From Curvibacter microcysteis (GTDB lineage Bacteria; Pseudomonadota; Gammaproteobacteria; Burkholderiales; Burkholderiaceae_C), in NCBI RefSeq assembly GCF_028649455.1, contig NZ_JAQSIO010000003.1:62001-126000 (forward strand): a DNA stretch of 64,000 bases, given 5' to 3'. The position numbers and the translations under genes were made by a program. The notes under the pieces are model-generated. The model was not told where the DNA came from. It made no database searches and worked only from the letters and a program-made list of their open reading frames with translations. This document shows positions 38,197-47,148 of the stretch, one piece after another. Each line of letters begins with the position of its first letter. Position 1 is the stretch's first letter.

Positions 38197-39780
38197 ATGA
38201 CCACCCCTGACGCCTCCGCCTCCGCTGCGGCCCAGCCGCTCTACATCACCATGCACGAGGCCGACAACGTGGCCATCGTGGTCAACGACGGCGGTTTGCC
38301 CGCCGGCACCGTGTTCGCGTCGGGCCTGACCCTGCGCGAGAAAGTGCCCCAAGCCCACAAAGTGGCCTTGCAAGACATCCCTGAAGGGGGTGTGGTGCGG
38401 CGCTACAACGTGCCCATCGGTTACGCCCTGCAGCCCATCGCCGCCGGCAGCTGGGTGCATGAGCGCCTGCTCAAGATGCCTTCGGCACGCGAGCTGGAAG
38501 GTCTGCCCATCGCCACCGTCAAGCCGCCCGTGCTGCCACCTTTGGAGGGCTACACCTTCGAGGGCTATCGCAACGCCGACGGATCGGTGGGCACGCGCAA
38601 CATCCTGGCCATCACCCAGACCGTGCAGTGCGTGGCGGGCGTGACCAGCTTTGCCGTGCAGCGCATCAAGAGCGAGCTGCTGCCGCTGTTCCCGAATGTG
38701 GACGACGTGGTTTCGCTGGAGCACACCTACGGCTGTGGCGTCGCCATCGACGCGCCCGACGCGGTGATCCCCATCCGCACCGTGCGCAACATCAGCCTGA
38801 ACCCGAACTTCGGTGGCGAGGTGATGGTGGTCAGCCTGGGGTGCGAAAAGTTGCAGCCTGAGCGCCTGATGCCACCCGGTGTGATCCCGCTGGTGGACGA
38901 GCGCGCCGCCGAGCCGGCCCTGGACGTGGTGTGCCTGCAGGACAACGCGCATGTCGGCTTCATGTCGATGGTGGACTCGATCGTGCGCCAGGCGCGCCCG
39001 CACCTCGAGCGCCTGAACGCGCGCCGCCGTGTCACCGTGCCCGCCAGCGAGCTGGTGGTGGGCGTGCAGTGCGGTGGCAGCGACGCCTTCAGCGGCGTCA
39101 CGGCCAACCCGGCGGTGGGTTTCTGCACCGATTTGCTGGTGCGCGCCGGCGCCAGCGTGATGTTCTCCGAGGTGACCGAGGTGCGCGACGGCATCGACCA
39201 GCTCACCTCGCGTGCCGCCACCCCCGAGGTGGCCGAGGCCATGATCCGCGAGATGGCCTGGTACGACGCCTACCTGAACCAGGGCCGGGTCGACCGCAGC
39301 GCCAACACCACGCCGGGCAACAAGCTCGGCGGCCTGTCCAACATCGTGGAAAAGGCCATGGGCTCCATCGTCAAGAGCGGCAGTGCTGCCATCACCGGCG
39401 TCATCTCGCCGGGCGAGAAGCTCCGGCAAAAAGGCCTGATCTACGCCGCCACGCCGGCCAGCGACTTCATTTGCGGCACCTTGCAACTGGCCGCCGGCAT
39501 GAACCTGCATGTGTTCACCACCGGCCGCGGCACGCCCTATGGCCTGGCCGAGGTGCCGGTGATCAAGGTGGCCACGCGCAACGACCTGGCGCGGCGCTGG
39601 CACGACCTCATGGACGTCAACGCCGGCACCATCGCCAGCGGTGAAAAAACCATCGAGCAAGTGGGCTGGGAGCTGTTCCACCTCATGCTGGAAGTGGCCA
39701 GTGGCCGCCAAAAAACCTGGGCCGAGCAGTGGAAGCTGCACAACGCCCTGGTGCTGTTCAACCCCGCCCCTGTGACCTGA
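38197..39780 (+). CDS. UxaA/GarD-family dehydratase (galactarate/altronate dehydratase type)
   Basis: 527 aa, full length for the family. An N-terminal SAF-like domain (residues about 15-95; [18 protein letters not shown]) is followed by the catalytic domain with [56 protein letters not shown] and [21 protein letters not shown]. These iron-dependent enzymes dehydrate galactarate, altronate or sulfolactate. Length and context favour galactarate/aldarate. It lies between the enolase-superfamily dehydratase and a Bug binding protein. The two dehydratases are unrelated in fold, so they may handle different epimers of the same sugar-acid mixture. Confidence 0.85.
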   Translation: MTTPDASASAAAQPLYITMHEADNVAIVVNDGGLPAGTVFASGLTLREKVPQAHKVALQDIPEGGVVRRYNVPIGYALQPIAAGSWVHERLLKMPSARELEGLPIATVKPPVLPPLEGYTFEGYRNADGSVGTRNILAITQTVQCVAGVTSFAVQRIKSELLPLFPNVDDVVSLEHTYGCGVAIDAPDAVIPIRTVRNISLNPNFGGEVMVVSLGCEKLQPERLMPPGVIPLVDERAAEPALDVVCLQDNAHVGFMSMVDSIVRQARPHLERLNARRRVTVPASELVVGVQCGGSDAFSGVTANPAVGFCTDLLVRAGASVMFSEVTEVRDGIDQLTSRAATPEVAEAMIREMAWYDAYLNQGRVDRSANTTPGNKLGGLSNIVEKAMGSIVKSGSAAITGVISPGEKLRQKGLIYAATPASDFICGTLQLAAGMNLHVFTTGRGTPYGLAEVPVIKVATRNDLARRWHDLMDVNAGTIASGEKTIEQVGWELFHLMLEVASGRQKTWAEQWKLHNALVLFNPAPVT

Positions 39781-39875
39781 CACACCGCGCCAAGCGCGCT
39801 TTGCCCCCTGGGTGGGCCGGTTCAACAAGCCTGCGAGACAGGCGGCCCCCCCTCACAACCCTCTGGAGACAAACC

Positions 39876-40829
39876 ATGAAGAAGCTGCTGTGTGCCCTCG
39901 CCACCACCCTGGCCGTGGGCAGTGCCCTGGCCTGGCCAGACAAGCCCGTGACCCTGCTCGTGCCCTTCCCGCCGGGCGGCTCCACCGATCTCATCGCCCG
40001 CTCGCTGGCGCCCAAGCTGCAAGAGAAGCTGGGCGGCACTTTTTTGGTGGAGAACAAGGCTGGCGCCGGCGGCACGGTGGGCGCCACGGCGGCCAAGCGT
40101 TCGGCCCCCGACGGCTACACGGTCTTTGTGACCTCGCTGGGCCCCTTGGTGATCGGCCCGCATTTGTTGAAGAACCTGGGCTACGACCCGCTCAAAGACT
40201 TTGACTACATCACCGTCGCGGTGCAGGCGCCCAATGTGCTGGCCGTGCCGGCGGCATCGCCGCACAAGACCCTGGCCGATGTGCTGGCCTACCAGAAGGC
40301 CAACCCCGGCAAGATGACCTTTGCCTCGGCGGGCAACGGTACCAGCGACCACCTCACGGCCGAGCTGTTCTGGCAGCAGACCGGCACCACGGCCTCGCAC
40401 ATCCCCTACAAGGGGGGCGCACCCGCCATGACCGACCTGTTGGGCGGTCAGGTGGATGCCACCTTCATGAACATCAACACGGGCCTGGCCAACATCAAGG
40501 CCGGCAAGCTGCGCGCGCTGGCCGTGACGGGTACCAAGCGTTCGCCCCTGTTGCCGGAGGTGCCGACCTTGGAAGAGTTGGGCGTCAAAGGCGCCACCGT
40601 CTACTCCTGGCAGGCCTTCGCTGCGCCCAAGGGCCTGCCCGCCGATCTCAAGGCCAAGCTGTATGACGCCATCGTGGCCGGCCTGAACGACCCAGCCATC
40701 AAAGCCAAGCTGCTGGAGCTGGGCTTTGAAATCGTGGGCAACACGCCCGAGCAGTTCACCGCTTACCAGGCCAGCGAGTTCGCGCGCTGGAAGAAGGTGA
40801 TCGAGGTCGGCAAGATCACCGCCGACTGA
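39876..40829 (+). CDS. Bug/TctC-family substrate-binding protein of the aldarate operon
   Basis: 317 aa periplasmic binding protein. A signal peptide (MKKLLCALATTLAVGSALA) precedes WPDKPVTLLVPFPPGGSTD. GGTFLVENKAGAGGTVGA and APDGYTVFV are family signatures. GGAGACAAACC precedes the ATG at 39876. It probably binds the sugar acid degraded by the two dehydratases and the lactonase around it. No TctA/TctB genes are nearby; they would have to be shared from another locus, possibly the pair at 51707-53747. Confidence 0.9.
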   Translation: MKKLLCALATTLAVGSALAWPDKPVTLLVPFPPGGSTDLIARSLAPKLQEKLGGTFLVENKAGAGGTVGATAAKRSAPDGYTVFVTSLGPLVIGPHLLKNLGYDPLKDFDYITVAVQAPNVLAVPAASPHKTLADVLAYQKANPGKMTFASAGNGTSDHLTAELFWQQTGTTASHIPYKGGAPAMTDLLGGQVDATFMNINTGLANIKAGKLRALAVTGTKRSPLLPEVPTLEELGVKGATVYSWQAFAAPKGLPADLKAKLYDAIVAGLNDPAIKAKLLELGFEIVGNTPEQFTAYQASEFARWKKVIEVGKITAD

Positions 40830-40886
40830 AGCCCACCCACCCGATCGCGCCCCCCTTTTTTGTTGAAACCCCAAGAGGAGACACCC

Positions 40887-41945
40887 ATGACGACATCCAC
40901 CACCGACGACACCCGTCGCCACTTTTTCAAGGCCGCAGCGGGTGCTGGCCTGGCCGTGGCCGGCGGCCTGGCCTCGGCCCAGAACGTGCCTTTCAAGCCC
41001 AACGCGCGCTACCCCGATGTGTCGGTGGAGATCCTCGACCCCAGCTTCGCCAAGTACCGCATCTACAGCAGCTCGGTCGAGCAACTGGGCAGCGGCATGC
41101 GCTGGGCCGAGGGGCCGGCGTACTTCCCCGCTGGCAAGTACCTGCTGCTCAGCGACATCCCGAACAACCGCTTGATGAAGTACGACGAGACCAACGGCAG
41201 CTTCGGCGTCTTCCGCGACAACGCCAACTTCACCAACGGCAATGTGCGTGACCGCCAAGGCCGCCTGATCAGCTGCGAGCACTCGGTCACCCGCCGCGTC
41301 ACCCGCACCGAATTCGACGGCAGCATCAAGGTGCTGGCCGACAGCTACCAGGGCAAGCGCTTGAACGCGCCCAATGACATCGTGGTCAAGTCCGACGACA
41401 GCATCTGGTTCACCGACCCGCTGTTTGGCATCAATGGCGAGTGGGAAGGCTCGCGCGCCAAGCCCGAGCAGGCGACCACCAATGTCTACCGCATCGCGCC
41501 CGACGGCCAGATCAAGGCCGTCATCACCGACATCGTCAACCCCAACGGCCTGGCCTTCTCGCCCGATGAGAAAAAGCTCTACGTGGTGGAGTGGAAGGGC
41601 ACGCCGTTCCGCAGCATCTGGAGCTATGACGTGGCCGCCGACGGCAGTGTCAGCAACAAGACCAAGTTGATCGACGCTGGCGGCCCAGGCGCCTTGGATG
41701 GCTTCAAGGTCGACCGCGACGGCAATCTGTGGTGCGGCTGGGGCAGCAACGGTGCCCTGGACGCCAAGTCGGAAGACCTGGACGGCGTGCGCGTGTTCAA
41801 CCCCCAGGGCAAGGCCATTGGCTTCATCCGCCTGCCCGAGCGCTGCGCCAACCTCACTTTCGGCGGCCCGAAGAACAACCGCCTCTACATGGCCAGCTGC
41901 CATTCGCTCTACGCTTTGTACGTCGAAGCGCACGGCGCCGTCTGA
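40887..41945 (+). CDS. SMP-30/gluconolactonase-family lactonase, exported
   Basis: 352 aa six-bladed beta-propeller hydrolase of the gluconolactonase/regucalcin type, which opens sugar-acid lactones with a divalent metal. MRWAEGPAYFPAGKYLLLSDIPNNRLMKY (in parts) supplies the metal-ligand glutamate, and LNAPNDIVVKSDDSIWFTDPLFG supplies the Asn/Asp ligands. The N-terminus DTRRHFFKAAAGAGLAVAGGLASAQ looks like a twin-arginine signal, so it acts in the periplasm. GAGGAG precedes the ATG at 40887. Lactones would thus be opened before uptake by the Bug system. This fits an aldarate/aldonolactone pathway. Confidence 0.87.
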   Translation: MTTSTTDDTRRHFFKAAAGAGLAVAGGLASAQNVPFKPNARYPDVSVEILDPSFAKYRIYSSSVEQLGSGMRWAEGPAYFPAGKYLLLSDIPNNRLMKYDETNGSFGVFRDNANFTNGNVRDRQGRLISCEHSVTRRVTRTEFDGSIKVLADSYQGKRLNAPNDIVVKSDDSIWFTDPLFGINGEWEGSRAKPEQATTNVYRIAPDGQIKAVITDIVNPNGLAFSPDEKKLYVVEWKGTPFRSIWSYDVAADGSVSNKTKLIDAGGPGALDGFKVDRDGNLWCGWGSNGALDAKSEDLDGVRVFNPQGKAIGFIRLPERCANLTFGGPKNNRLYMASCHSLYALYVEAHGAV

Positions 41946-42062
41946 GTTTCTCAGGGGCAACCCGGGCTGGAGCCACGCCAGGGTCTGAGGGTATGCTCGG
42001 AGCTTTCGTCGCTGCCCTCTGGGGCAGTGCCCGACCGACCCTCGTCTCGCTTGTGAGCTGCC

Positions 42063-42803
42063 GTGACTTCCTCGCCTTCCCCCCGTCAAAGCAACCCCGC
42101 GCGCGCGCTGGAGCTGGTGGATGAACTGGCCCGCCGCATCGCCAGCGGCCAATGGGCCCCGGGCGATAAGGTCACAGGCGAGTTCGAGTTGATGGCCGAA
42201 TTTGGCGTCAGCCGCACCGTGGTGCGCGACGCCTTGTCCCGCCTCAAGGCCCTGGGCCTGGTCTATGCGCGCCAGGGCCTGGGCACGTTTGTGGCCCGGC
42301 CCAGCGAGGCGCGGCCGTTTTCCGTGGACCCGCAGCGCATCGCCAGCCTGGACGATCTGATCGCCGTGCTGGAGCTGCGCATGGGCATTGAGCCCGAAGC
42401 CGCCGCCATGGCCGCGCAGCGGCGCAGTGCGGCCGAGCTGCTGGCCTTGCGCCAGGCCCTGGACGCCGTGGCCGAGGCCTGGCACAGCCACAGCGATCCG
42501 GTGGCGGCAGACTTCCGCTTTCACTGCGAGATCGCTCGCTGCGCCCACAACCCGCATTACCTGGCCATGATGGGGGCGCTCAGCCCGGCCAGCCTGCCGC
42601 GCTGCTGGCAAAGCCACCAAGAGCCACCTGAACAAGGGCTGCGGCGCTACGTTGACTCGGTGGTGCATGAGCACGAAGAGGTCTACCAAGCCATCGCCCA
42701 GCAAGACCCGGACGCGGCGCGCGCGGCCATGCGCTTGCATGTGATCAACAGCCGCGAGCGCCACCGCGAGGCCGAGCGCGGCCAGCCCGTCCGGGCCGGT
42801 TGA
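42063..42803 (+). CDS. GntR-family (FadR/FCD subfamily) transcriptional regulator
   Basis: 246 aa. The winged HTH lies at residues about 10-80 (RRIASGQWAPGDKVTGEFELMAEFGVSRTVVRDALSRL in parts). The all-helical FCD effector domain follows (LIAVLELRMGIEPEAAAMAA, DFRFHCEIARCAHNPHYLAMM, HEHEEVYQAIAQQDPDAARAAMRLH) with the metal-binding histidines of the subfamily. The start is GTG at 42063. It closes the aldarate gene group and is probably its second regulator, typical for hexuronate/aldarate genes. It is convergent with the LysR gene, with only a 3-bp gap. Confidence 0.88.
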   Translation: MTSSPSPRQSNPARALELVDELARRIASGQWAPGDKVTGEFELMAEFGVSRTVVRDALSRLKALGLVYARQGLGTFVARPSEARPFSVDPQRIASLDDLIAVLELRMGIEPEAAAMAAQRRSAAELLALRQALDAVAEAWHSHSDPVAADFRFHCEIARCAHNPHYLAMMGALSPASLPRCWQSHQEPPEQGLRRYVDSVVHEHEEVYQAIAQQDPDAARAAMRLHVINSRERHREAERGQPVRAG

Positions 42804-42806
42804 AGC

Positions 42807-43718
42807 TCAGGCGCTGGGCGCCACGGCCGCCACCAGGTGGTCGATCCAGACCCGCAGCTTGGCTGGCAAAAAGCGCTGCGAGGGGTAGAGCAGCCAGAAC
42901 TGGCCTGCGTAATCGGTTTGATGTTCCCAATCTGGCAACACCTCCTCCAAGGCCCCGCTTTGCAGGGCGGCCTGAGCGCAAAAGCCAGGCAGGCTGGCGA
43001 TGCCCAAGTGGTTCAAAGCGCCCTCAAGCCGAATCTCACTGTGGTTGGCCACATAACGTCCACGCACCTGCACGCTGGCGCGCTCGGCACCGCGCTGGAA
43101 GCGCCATCGGCGGTCGTTGTCATGCTCGCCCAGGTACAGGCAGCTGTGCTGGGCCAGGTCTGGCGGCTGCTGGGGCCGGCCCTGCGCGTCCAGGTAGCGT
43201 GGGCTGGCGTAGATGCCGTGGCGGATGCGCATCAGAGGCCGCCCGGCCAGGCCCGGGGGCGGGTGGTCGGTGATGCGGATGGCCAGGTCGATGGGCTCGG
43301 CCATCAGGTCGACCTCGCGGTCGGTGACGATCAGCTGCACATCGACCTCGGGGTAGCGCTGCAAAAAGCCCGCCATCAGTGGGTGCACCACCTGGCGCGC
43401 CACCGCTTTGGGGCAGCTCACGCGCACCAGGCCGCGCGCTTGCGCGGTGTGGGTGTCGCTCAACGCCAGCACTTCGCGCGCGGCGCCCACCAGGGTTTGG
43501 CAGCGCGCATAAGCAGCGCTGCCGGCTTCGGTCAGGCGCAGCTGGCGCGTGGTGCGCTCCAGCAAGCGCACTTGCAATCGGGCCTCCAGGCGCGCCACCT
43601 GCCGGCTCACGGCCGAGGGGGTCAGGCCCAGGGCGCGCGCCGCGCCTGAAAAGCTGCCCGCCTCTACCACGCGGGCGAATACGGCCATGTCAGGCAGGGA
43701 TTCCAGGGGGAGATTCAT
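42807..43718 (-). CDS. LysR-family transcriptional regulator (next to EamA transporter)
   Basis: 303 aa. The HTH is at residues 8-67 (FARVVEAGSFSGAARALGLT, SAVSRQVARLEARL, TTRQLRLTEAG) followed by the CrgA/PecT-like effector domain (GLVRVSCPKAVARQVVHPLM, EIRLEGALNHLGIASLP). It is divergent from a DMT-family exporter gene with 56 bp between the starts, a common arrangement in which the regulator controls the exporter. The effector is unknown. Confidence 0.92.
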   Translation of the reverse strand: MNLPLESLPDMAVFARVVEAGSFSGAARALGLTPSAVSRQVARLEARLQVRLLERTTRQLRLTEAGSAAYARCQTLVGAAREVLALSDTHTAQARGLVRVSCPKAVARQVVHPLMAGFLQRYPEVDVQLIVTDREVDLMAEPIDLAIRITDHPPPGLAGRPLMRIRHGIYASPRYLDAQGRPQQPPDLAQHSCLYLGEHDNDRRWRFQRGAERASVQVRGRYVANHSEIRLEGALNHLGIASLPGFCAQAALQSGALEEVLPDWEHQTDYAGQFWLLYPSQRFLPAKLRVWIDHLVAAVAPSA

Positions 43719-43774
43719 GTGTTTTGGGAACAGGTGCTTGGCTTGTTTGCTGTATTATCAAGTCAGGTGCATCA

Positions 43775-44710
43775 ATGGAAGATCGGCGCTTGTTGATTGT
43801 TCCGGTCCCACCCATGCCCAGCCTGCGTCTGTCACCCATTTCCCATGCCGCCCGTGTGCGCTTGTCGGACCTCACCTTGCTGGCGGTGGCCGCAGTCTGG
43901 GGCAGCAGCTATGGCGTCGCCAAGGGCGCTTTGTTGTTCTACCCGGTGCTGGGCTTTTTGGCCCTGCGCTTTGGTCTGACCTTGGTGGTGCTGCTGCCGG
44001 TGCTGCTGCGCCTGAATGCCGCCCAGTGGCGCGACAGCTGGCGCAGCGGTGTGCCCTTGGGGGCCTGGCTGTTGGGCATCTTTCTGGCTGAGACCTATGG
44101 CGTGAGCCTCACCCAAGCCTCGAACGCGGCGTTTTTGATCAGCCTGTGCGTGGTCATCACCCCGTGGATGGCCTGGTGGCGCCTGGGCCAACGCCCCGGC
44201 GCGGGCGTGTTGGGCTGGGGGCTGTGCTCGGTGCTGGGGGCCGGGCTGCTCAGCGGGGGGCTGGCCGGGCAGTGGGTCTGGGGCGATGTCTTGATCCTGC
44301 TGGCTGCGGTGCTGCGCGCCCTGATGGTCTGCGAGACCAGTCGCCTGAGCCAGACCCGCCCGGCCCCAGCCTTGGCTCTGACGGCGGTGCAGGCCGCCGT
44401 GGTGGCGCTGGGCAGCGCAGCCCTGGCCGGCATCAGCCCCGGGGCGTGGCCCGCGCTGCCCAGCGCGGCAGGCTTTTGGTGGGCGGCGATCTACCTGGTG
44501 CTGGGCTGCACCGTGTTCGCCTTCTTCGCGCAGAACTGGGCGTTGCGCCACAGCCCCCCTGCGCGGGTGGCTTTGCTGATGAGCAGCGAGCCGGTGTTTG
44601 GCGCGCTGTGGGCGGTGCTGCTGTGGCAAGAGCAACTGGCGCCGCTGCAATGGTTGGGCGGCGGCTTGATGGTGTTGGCGGCCCTGGCCACCACTTGGCG
44701 GCGCGGGTGA
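43775..44710 (+). CDS. EamA/DMT-superfamily transporter
   Basis: 311 aa integral membrane protein with about ten hydrophobic helices arranged as two five-helix repeats (first from LTLLAVAAVWGSSYGVAKG, second from WVWGDVLILLAAVLRALMV). The opening WGSSYGVAKGAL and closing SSEPVFGALWAVLLWQEQL are EamA signatures. Such proteins export amino acids or other small metabolites. The ATG at 43775 has an AGG at suitable distance; the ATG at 43814 is equally possible and removes 13 residues. Its expression is probably governed by the divergent LysR gene. Confidence 0.88.
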   Translation: MEDRRLLIVPVPPMPSLRLSPISHAARVRLSDLTLLAVAAVWGSSYGVAKGALLFYPVLGFLALRFGLTLVVLLPVLLRLNAAQWRDSWRSGVPLGAWLLGIFLAETYGVSLTQASNAAFLISLCVVITPWMAWWRLGQRPGAGVLGWGLCSVLGAGLLSGGLAGQWVWGDVLILLAAVLRALMVCETSRLSQTRPAPALALTAVQAAVVALGSAALAGISPGAWPALPSAAGFWWAAIYLVLGCTVFAFFAQNWALRHSPPARVALLMSSEPVFGALWAVLLWQEQLAPLQWLGGGLMVLAALATTWRRG

Positions 44711-44821
44711 GCGCACGGGCAGGGCCCAGGGCGCTGGAGATGGGGGCCGTGGCCTTGGCCAGAAAGGGGCCTGGCTTTGCATAGACTAGCGGGCTGTCTG
44801 CCGCCTTCACCCAGTCCGACC

Positions 44822-45871
44822 ATGATCACTTACTACAGCACCGAACACCAACGCCACCATGGGGTGGAACTCAAGGACGCGGCCATCAAGCCCTCGTTCG
44901 AAAACCCCGGCCGGGCCGACACCATCCTGGCCCAGGTGCGCCAGGCCGCCCTGGGCGCGGTGCAGCCAGGCCAGGCACATGACAGCAGCCTGTATGTGGG
45001 CGCGCACAGCGAGCGCTACGTGCGCTTCTTGCAGCAGGCCTGGAGCGACTGGACCGCCACCGGCCAGACCCACGACGCCTTGCCCCTGATCTGGCCCGTG
45101 CGCGACCTGCGCAGCGACCTGGAGCCCGCCACCATCGATGGCCGTCTGGGCTTTTATTCGATGGACGCCGGCAGCCCCATCACCGCCGGCACCTGGGCCG
45201 CCATCAGCGCCAGTGCCGATCTGGCCCTGACCGGCATGGCCACCGTGCAGGCTGGCGCGCCGGCCGCCTTTGCGCTGTGCCGCCCGCCAGGCCACCACGC
45301 CGGCCCCGAGATGATGGGCGGCTACTGCTACCTCAACAACGCGGCCATTGCTGCCCAGCAGGCCCGCCGCCAGGGCGCCCAGCGCGTGGTCGTGCTGGAT
45401 GTGGACTTCCACCATGGCAACGGCACCCAAAGCATTTTTTACGGGCGTGACGACGTGCTTTTCGTGTCCCTGCATGGTGACCCGGTGCACTGCTACCCGT
45501 ATTTTTCAGGCCATGCCGACGAAACCGGTGCGGGCGCGGGCCTGGGCTTCAACTTCAACCTGCCCTTGTCCAAGGGCACGGCCTGGCCGGCTTACCAAGC
45601 GGCCTTGCAGGTGGCGGCGCAGCGCGTCCAGGCCTATGCGCCCGATGTGCTGGTGGTGTCTTTGGGCGTGGACACGTTTGAGCACGACCCGATCAGCCAC
45701 TTCCGCCTGGCGAGTGCCGACTTTGTGCGCCTGGGCGAGTCCCTGGCCGCCTGGGGCCTGCCCACGCTGTTCGTGATGGAGGGCGGCTACATGGTGGACG
45801 ACATTGGCCGCAATGTGGTCAATGTGCTGCAGGGCTTTGAGGGCGGTCGCGCCGGTGCGCAGCCGGTCTGA
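44822..45871 (+). CDS. Histone-deacetylase-family enzyme, acetylpolyamine amidohydrolase-like
   Basis: 349 aa zinc hydrolase of the arginase/deacetylase fold. The active-site residues are H158/H159 (RPPGHHAG), zinc ligands D195, H197 and D284 (VLDVDFHHGNG, LGVDTFEHD) and Y323 (EGGYM). These fall at the same residue numbers that I recall for Mycoplana ramosa acetylpolyamine amidohydrolase, which makes a polyamine deacetylase the best guess. It would act on acetylputrescine or acetylspermidine in the cytoplasm. A monocistronic gene is likely: it begins 112 bp after the EamA gene and is followed by a small hairpin. A broader deacetylase role cannot be excluded. Confidence 0.87.
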   Translation: MITYYSTEHQRHHGVELKDAAIKPSFENPGRADTILAQVRQAALGAVQPGQAHDSSLYVGAHSERYVRFLQQAWSDWTATGQTHDALPLIWPVRDLRSDLEPATIDGRLGFYSMDAGSPITAGTWAAISASADLALTGMATVQAGAPAAFALCRPPGHHAGPEMMGGYCYLNNAAIAAQQARRQGAQRVVVLDVDFHHGNGTQSIFYGRDDVLFVSLHGDPVHCYPYFSGHADETGAGAGLGFNFNLPLSKGTAWPAYQAALQVAAQRVQAYAPDVLVVSLGVDTFEHDPISHFRLASADFVRLGESLAAWGLPTLFVMEGGYMVDDIGRNVVNVLQGFEGGRAGAQPV

Positions 45872-45916
45872 ACCGCGTGCTCGGCAGGGGCGCTGGACAG
45901 GGTTGGAGCCGGGCGC

Positions 45917-45932
45917 GGGCTGGCTTCAGCCC
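45917..45932 (+). terminator. Weak terminator-like hairpin after the deacetylase gene
   Basis: GGGCTG-GCTT-CAGCCC is a 6-bp GC stem with a 4-nt loop, 46 bp after the stop codon. It has no T-run, so confidence is low. Confidence 0.3.
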
Positions 45933-46026
45933 CCTGCCTGCAGTCCCGCGCTTGGGCCGTTAAGATGGCCCGCGTCGGCCCGCTTGTCATGGGCCCCGCA
46001 TCCCCCCAGAAAGGCTGAAGCAGGTC

Positions 46027-46647
46027 ATGAGCCGCCTGAACCCGCGTCTGCTGATTCCGTTCACCGCCCGAGGCCTCTGGCCTGGCCGGGCCGCTTCGGC
46101 GGAGCCGGCCTTCACGCGGCGCACCCACTTGCTGGCCTGGCTGGGCGCCGCGTCAGCGCTGGGCCTGGCGGGCTGCGCCGGGTCGCCCCCGAAGTCGCAG
46201 CCCAGGCCCACGGCCCTGCCGCCCGAGCCGCAAGATTCCCCCGAGTTGGCCGCCGAGGTGCCAGCCACGCTCAGTGAAGCCGACAGCCAGGCCGTCACGC
46301 TGTATGCCCTGGGGCTGGTGGGCACGCCTTACCGCTACGGCGGCAACACCCCCGAGTCGGGTTTTGATTGCAGCGGTTTGATTCGCCACGTCTACCGAAC
46401 CCAGGCCGGCTTGCCGGCGCCGCGCACCGTGGCGCAACTGCAGTTCTGGGGCCGGCCGGTGCCGCCCGCCTCTCGGCGCACGGGCGACCTGGTGTTGTTC
46501 ACCCGCGGCGGGCAGACCTCGCACGCCGGCATTTACGTGGGCCAGGGGCGCTTTGTGCATGCGCCGTCCACCGGGGGGCAGGTGCGCTTGGAGCCTTTGA
46601 CGGCCCCGCATTGGTCGCGGCAGCAAGTGGCTTACCGCCGGCCTTGA
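46027..46647 (+). CDS. NlpC/P60 (C40) family cell-wall peptidase, lipoprotein
   Basis: 206 aa. After a basic start, the hydrophobic stretch THLLAWLGAASALGLAGC ends in a lipobox with the lipidated cysteine C50, so it is anchored in a membrane facing the periplasm. The C-terminal NlpC/P60 domain (about 88-205) has GTPYRYGGNTPESGFDCSGL with catalytic C115, then H166 (TSHAGIYVG) and the third polar residue at H178 (RFVHAP). It should cleave peptidoglycan stem-peptide bonds, as Spr/MepS does. Its N-terminus before the signal is unusually long (33 residues). It lies convergent with the Hsp15 gene, 21 bp away. Confidence 0.9.
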   Translation: MSRLNPRLLIPFTARGLWPGRAASAEPAFTRRTHLLAWLGAASALGLAGCAGSPPKSQPRPTALPPEPQDSPELAAEVPATLSEADSQAVTLYALGLVGTPYRYGGNTPESGFDCSGLIRHVYRTQAGLPAPRTVAQLQFWGRPVPPASRRTGDLVLFTRGGQTSHAGIYVGQGRFVHAPSTGGQVRLEPLTAPHWSRQQVAYRRP

Positions 46648-46668
46648 GCCCGGGCTGGGGCCTGGCCC

Positions 46669-47085
46669 TCAGTCGATGGAGGCGCTCCAGCGTTCGTTCC
46701 AGTCGCGGCTGCGCTCGATGTGGCGGCGGTCGCGCTTGGTGGGCCGGCCTTCTTGCAAGCTCAGCGCCGGCTCGGGGGCCAGGCGGCGCTGTTCGGCGGC
46801 CCGCTCGCGCGCGGCCACGCTGTCGGCCGTTTCTTCGTACAGTTTTTGGGCCACGGGGGCCGGGCCGCGTTGGGCGCTCAGGCCCAGCACCTGCACCGTG
46901 CGTTCGACCGGACCCTGTCGCAGCTGCACCGTGTCGCCAGGACGCACTTCACGCGCGGGCTTGACGTTGGCGCCATTGACCGACACCCGGCCCTTGGTGA
47001 TTTCTTCCACCGCCAGGCTGCGGGTTTTGTAAAAGCGGGCGGACCAAAGCCATTTGTCCAGCCGCAGGGAGGCAAGTTCGCTCAT
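46669..47085 (-). CDS. hslR: Heat shock protein 15 homologue, S4-domain RNA-binding protein
   Basis: 138 aa. The N-terminal S4 domain (residues 6-66; LRLDKWLWSARFYKTRSLAVEEI, GRVSVNGANVKPAREVRPGD in parts) binds RNA. The C-terminal basic extension ending in KRDRRHIERSRDWNERW is characteristic of Hsp15/HslR. Hsp15 binds free 50S subunits carrying nascent peptidyl-tRNA and aids their recycling after heat shock. It is separated from the sensor kinase gene by 63 bp on the same strand and is not functionally related to it. Confidence 0.92.
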   Translation of the reverse strand: MSELASLRLDKWLWSARFYKTRSLAVEEITKGRVSVNGANVKPAREVRPGDTVQLRQGPVERTVQVLGLSAQRGPAPVAQKLYEETADSVAARERAAEQRRLAPEPALSLQEGRPTKRDRRHIERSRDWNERWSASID

Positions 47086-47148
47086 GCCTGAATTGTGCCC
47101 TGCACCCGTTGGCCCAGCGCGGGGCGGGGCTTCTGGGGCAGTGCGGGT

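Noticed and set aside
39822-42764. 980-residue open frame on the minus strand across four plus-strand genes or gaps
   Set aside because: It is antisense to the Bug, lactonase and GntR genes, has a low-complexity Gly/His/Gln/Val-rich composition and no domain. Long antisense frames are expected in such high-GC DNA.
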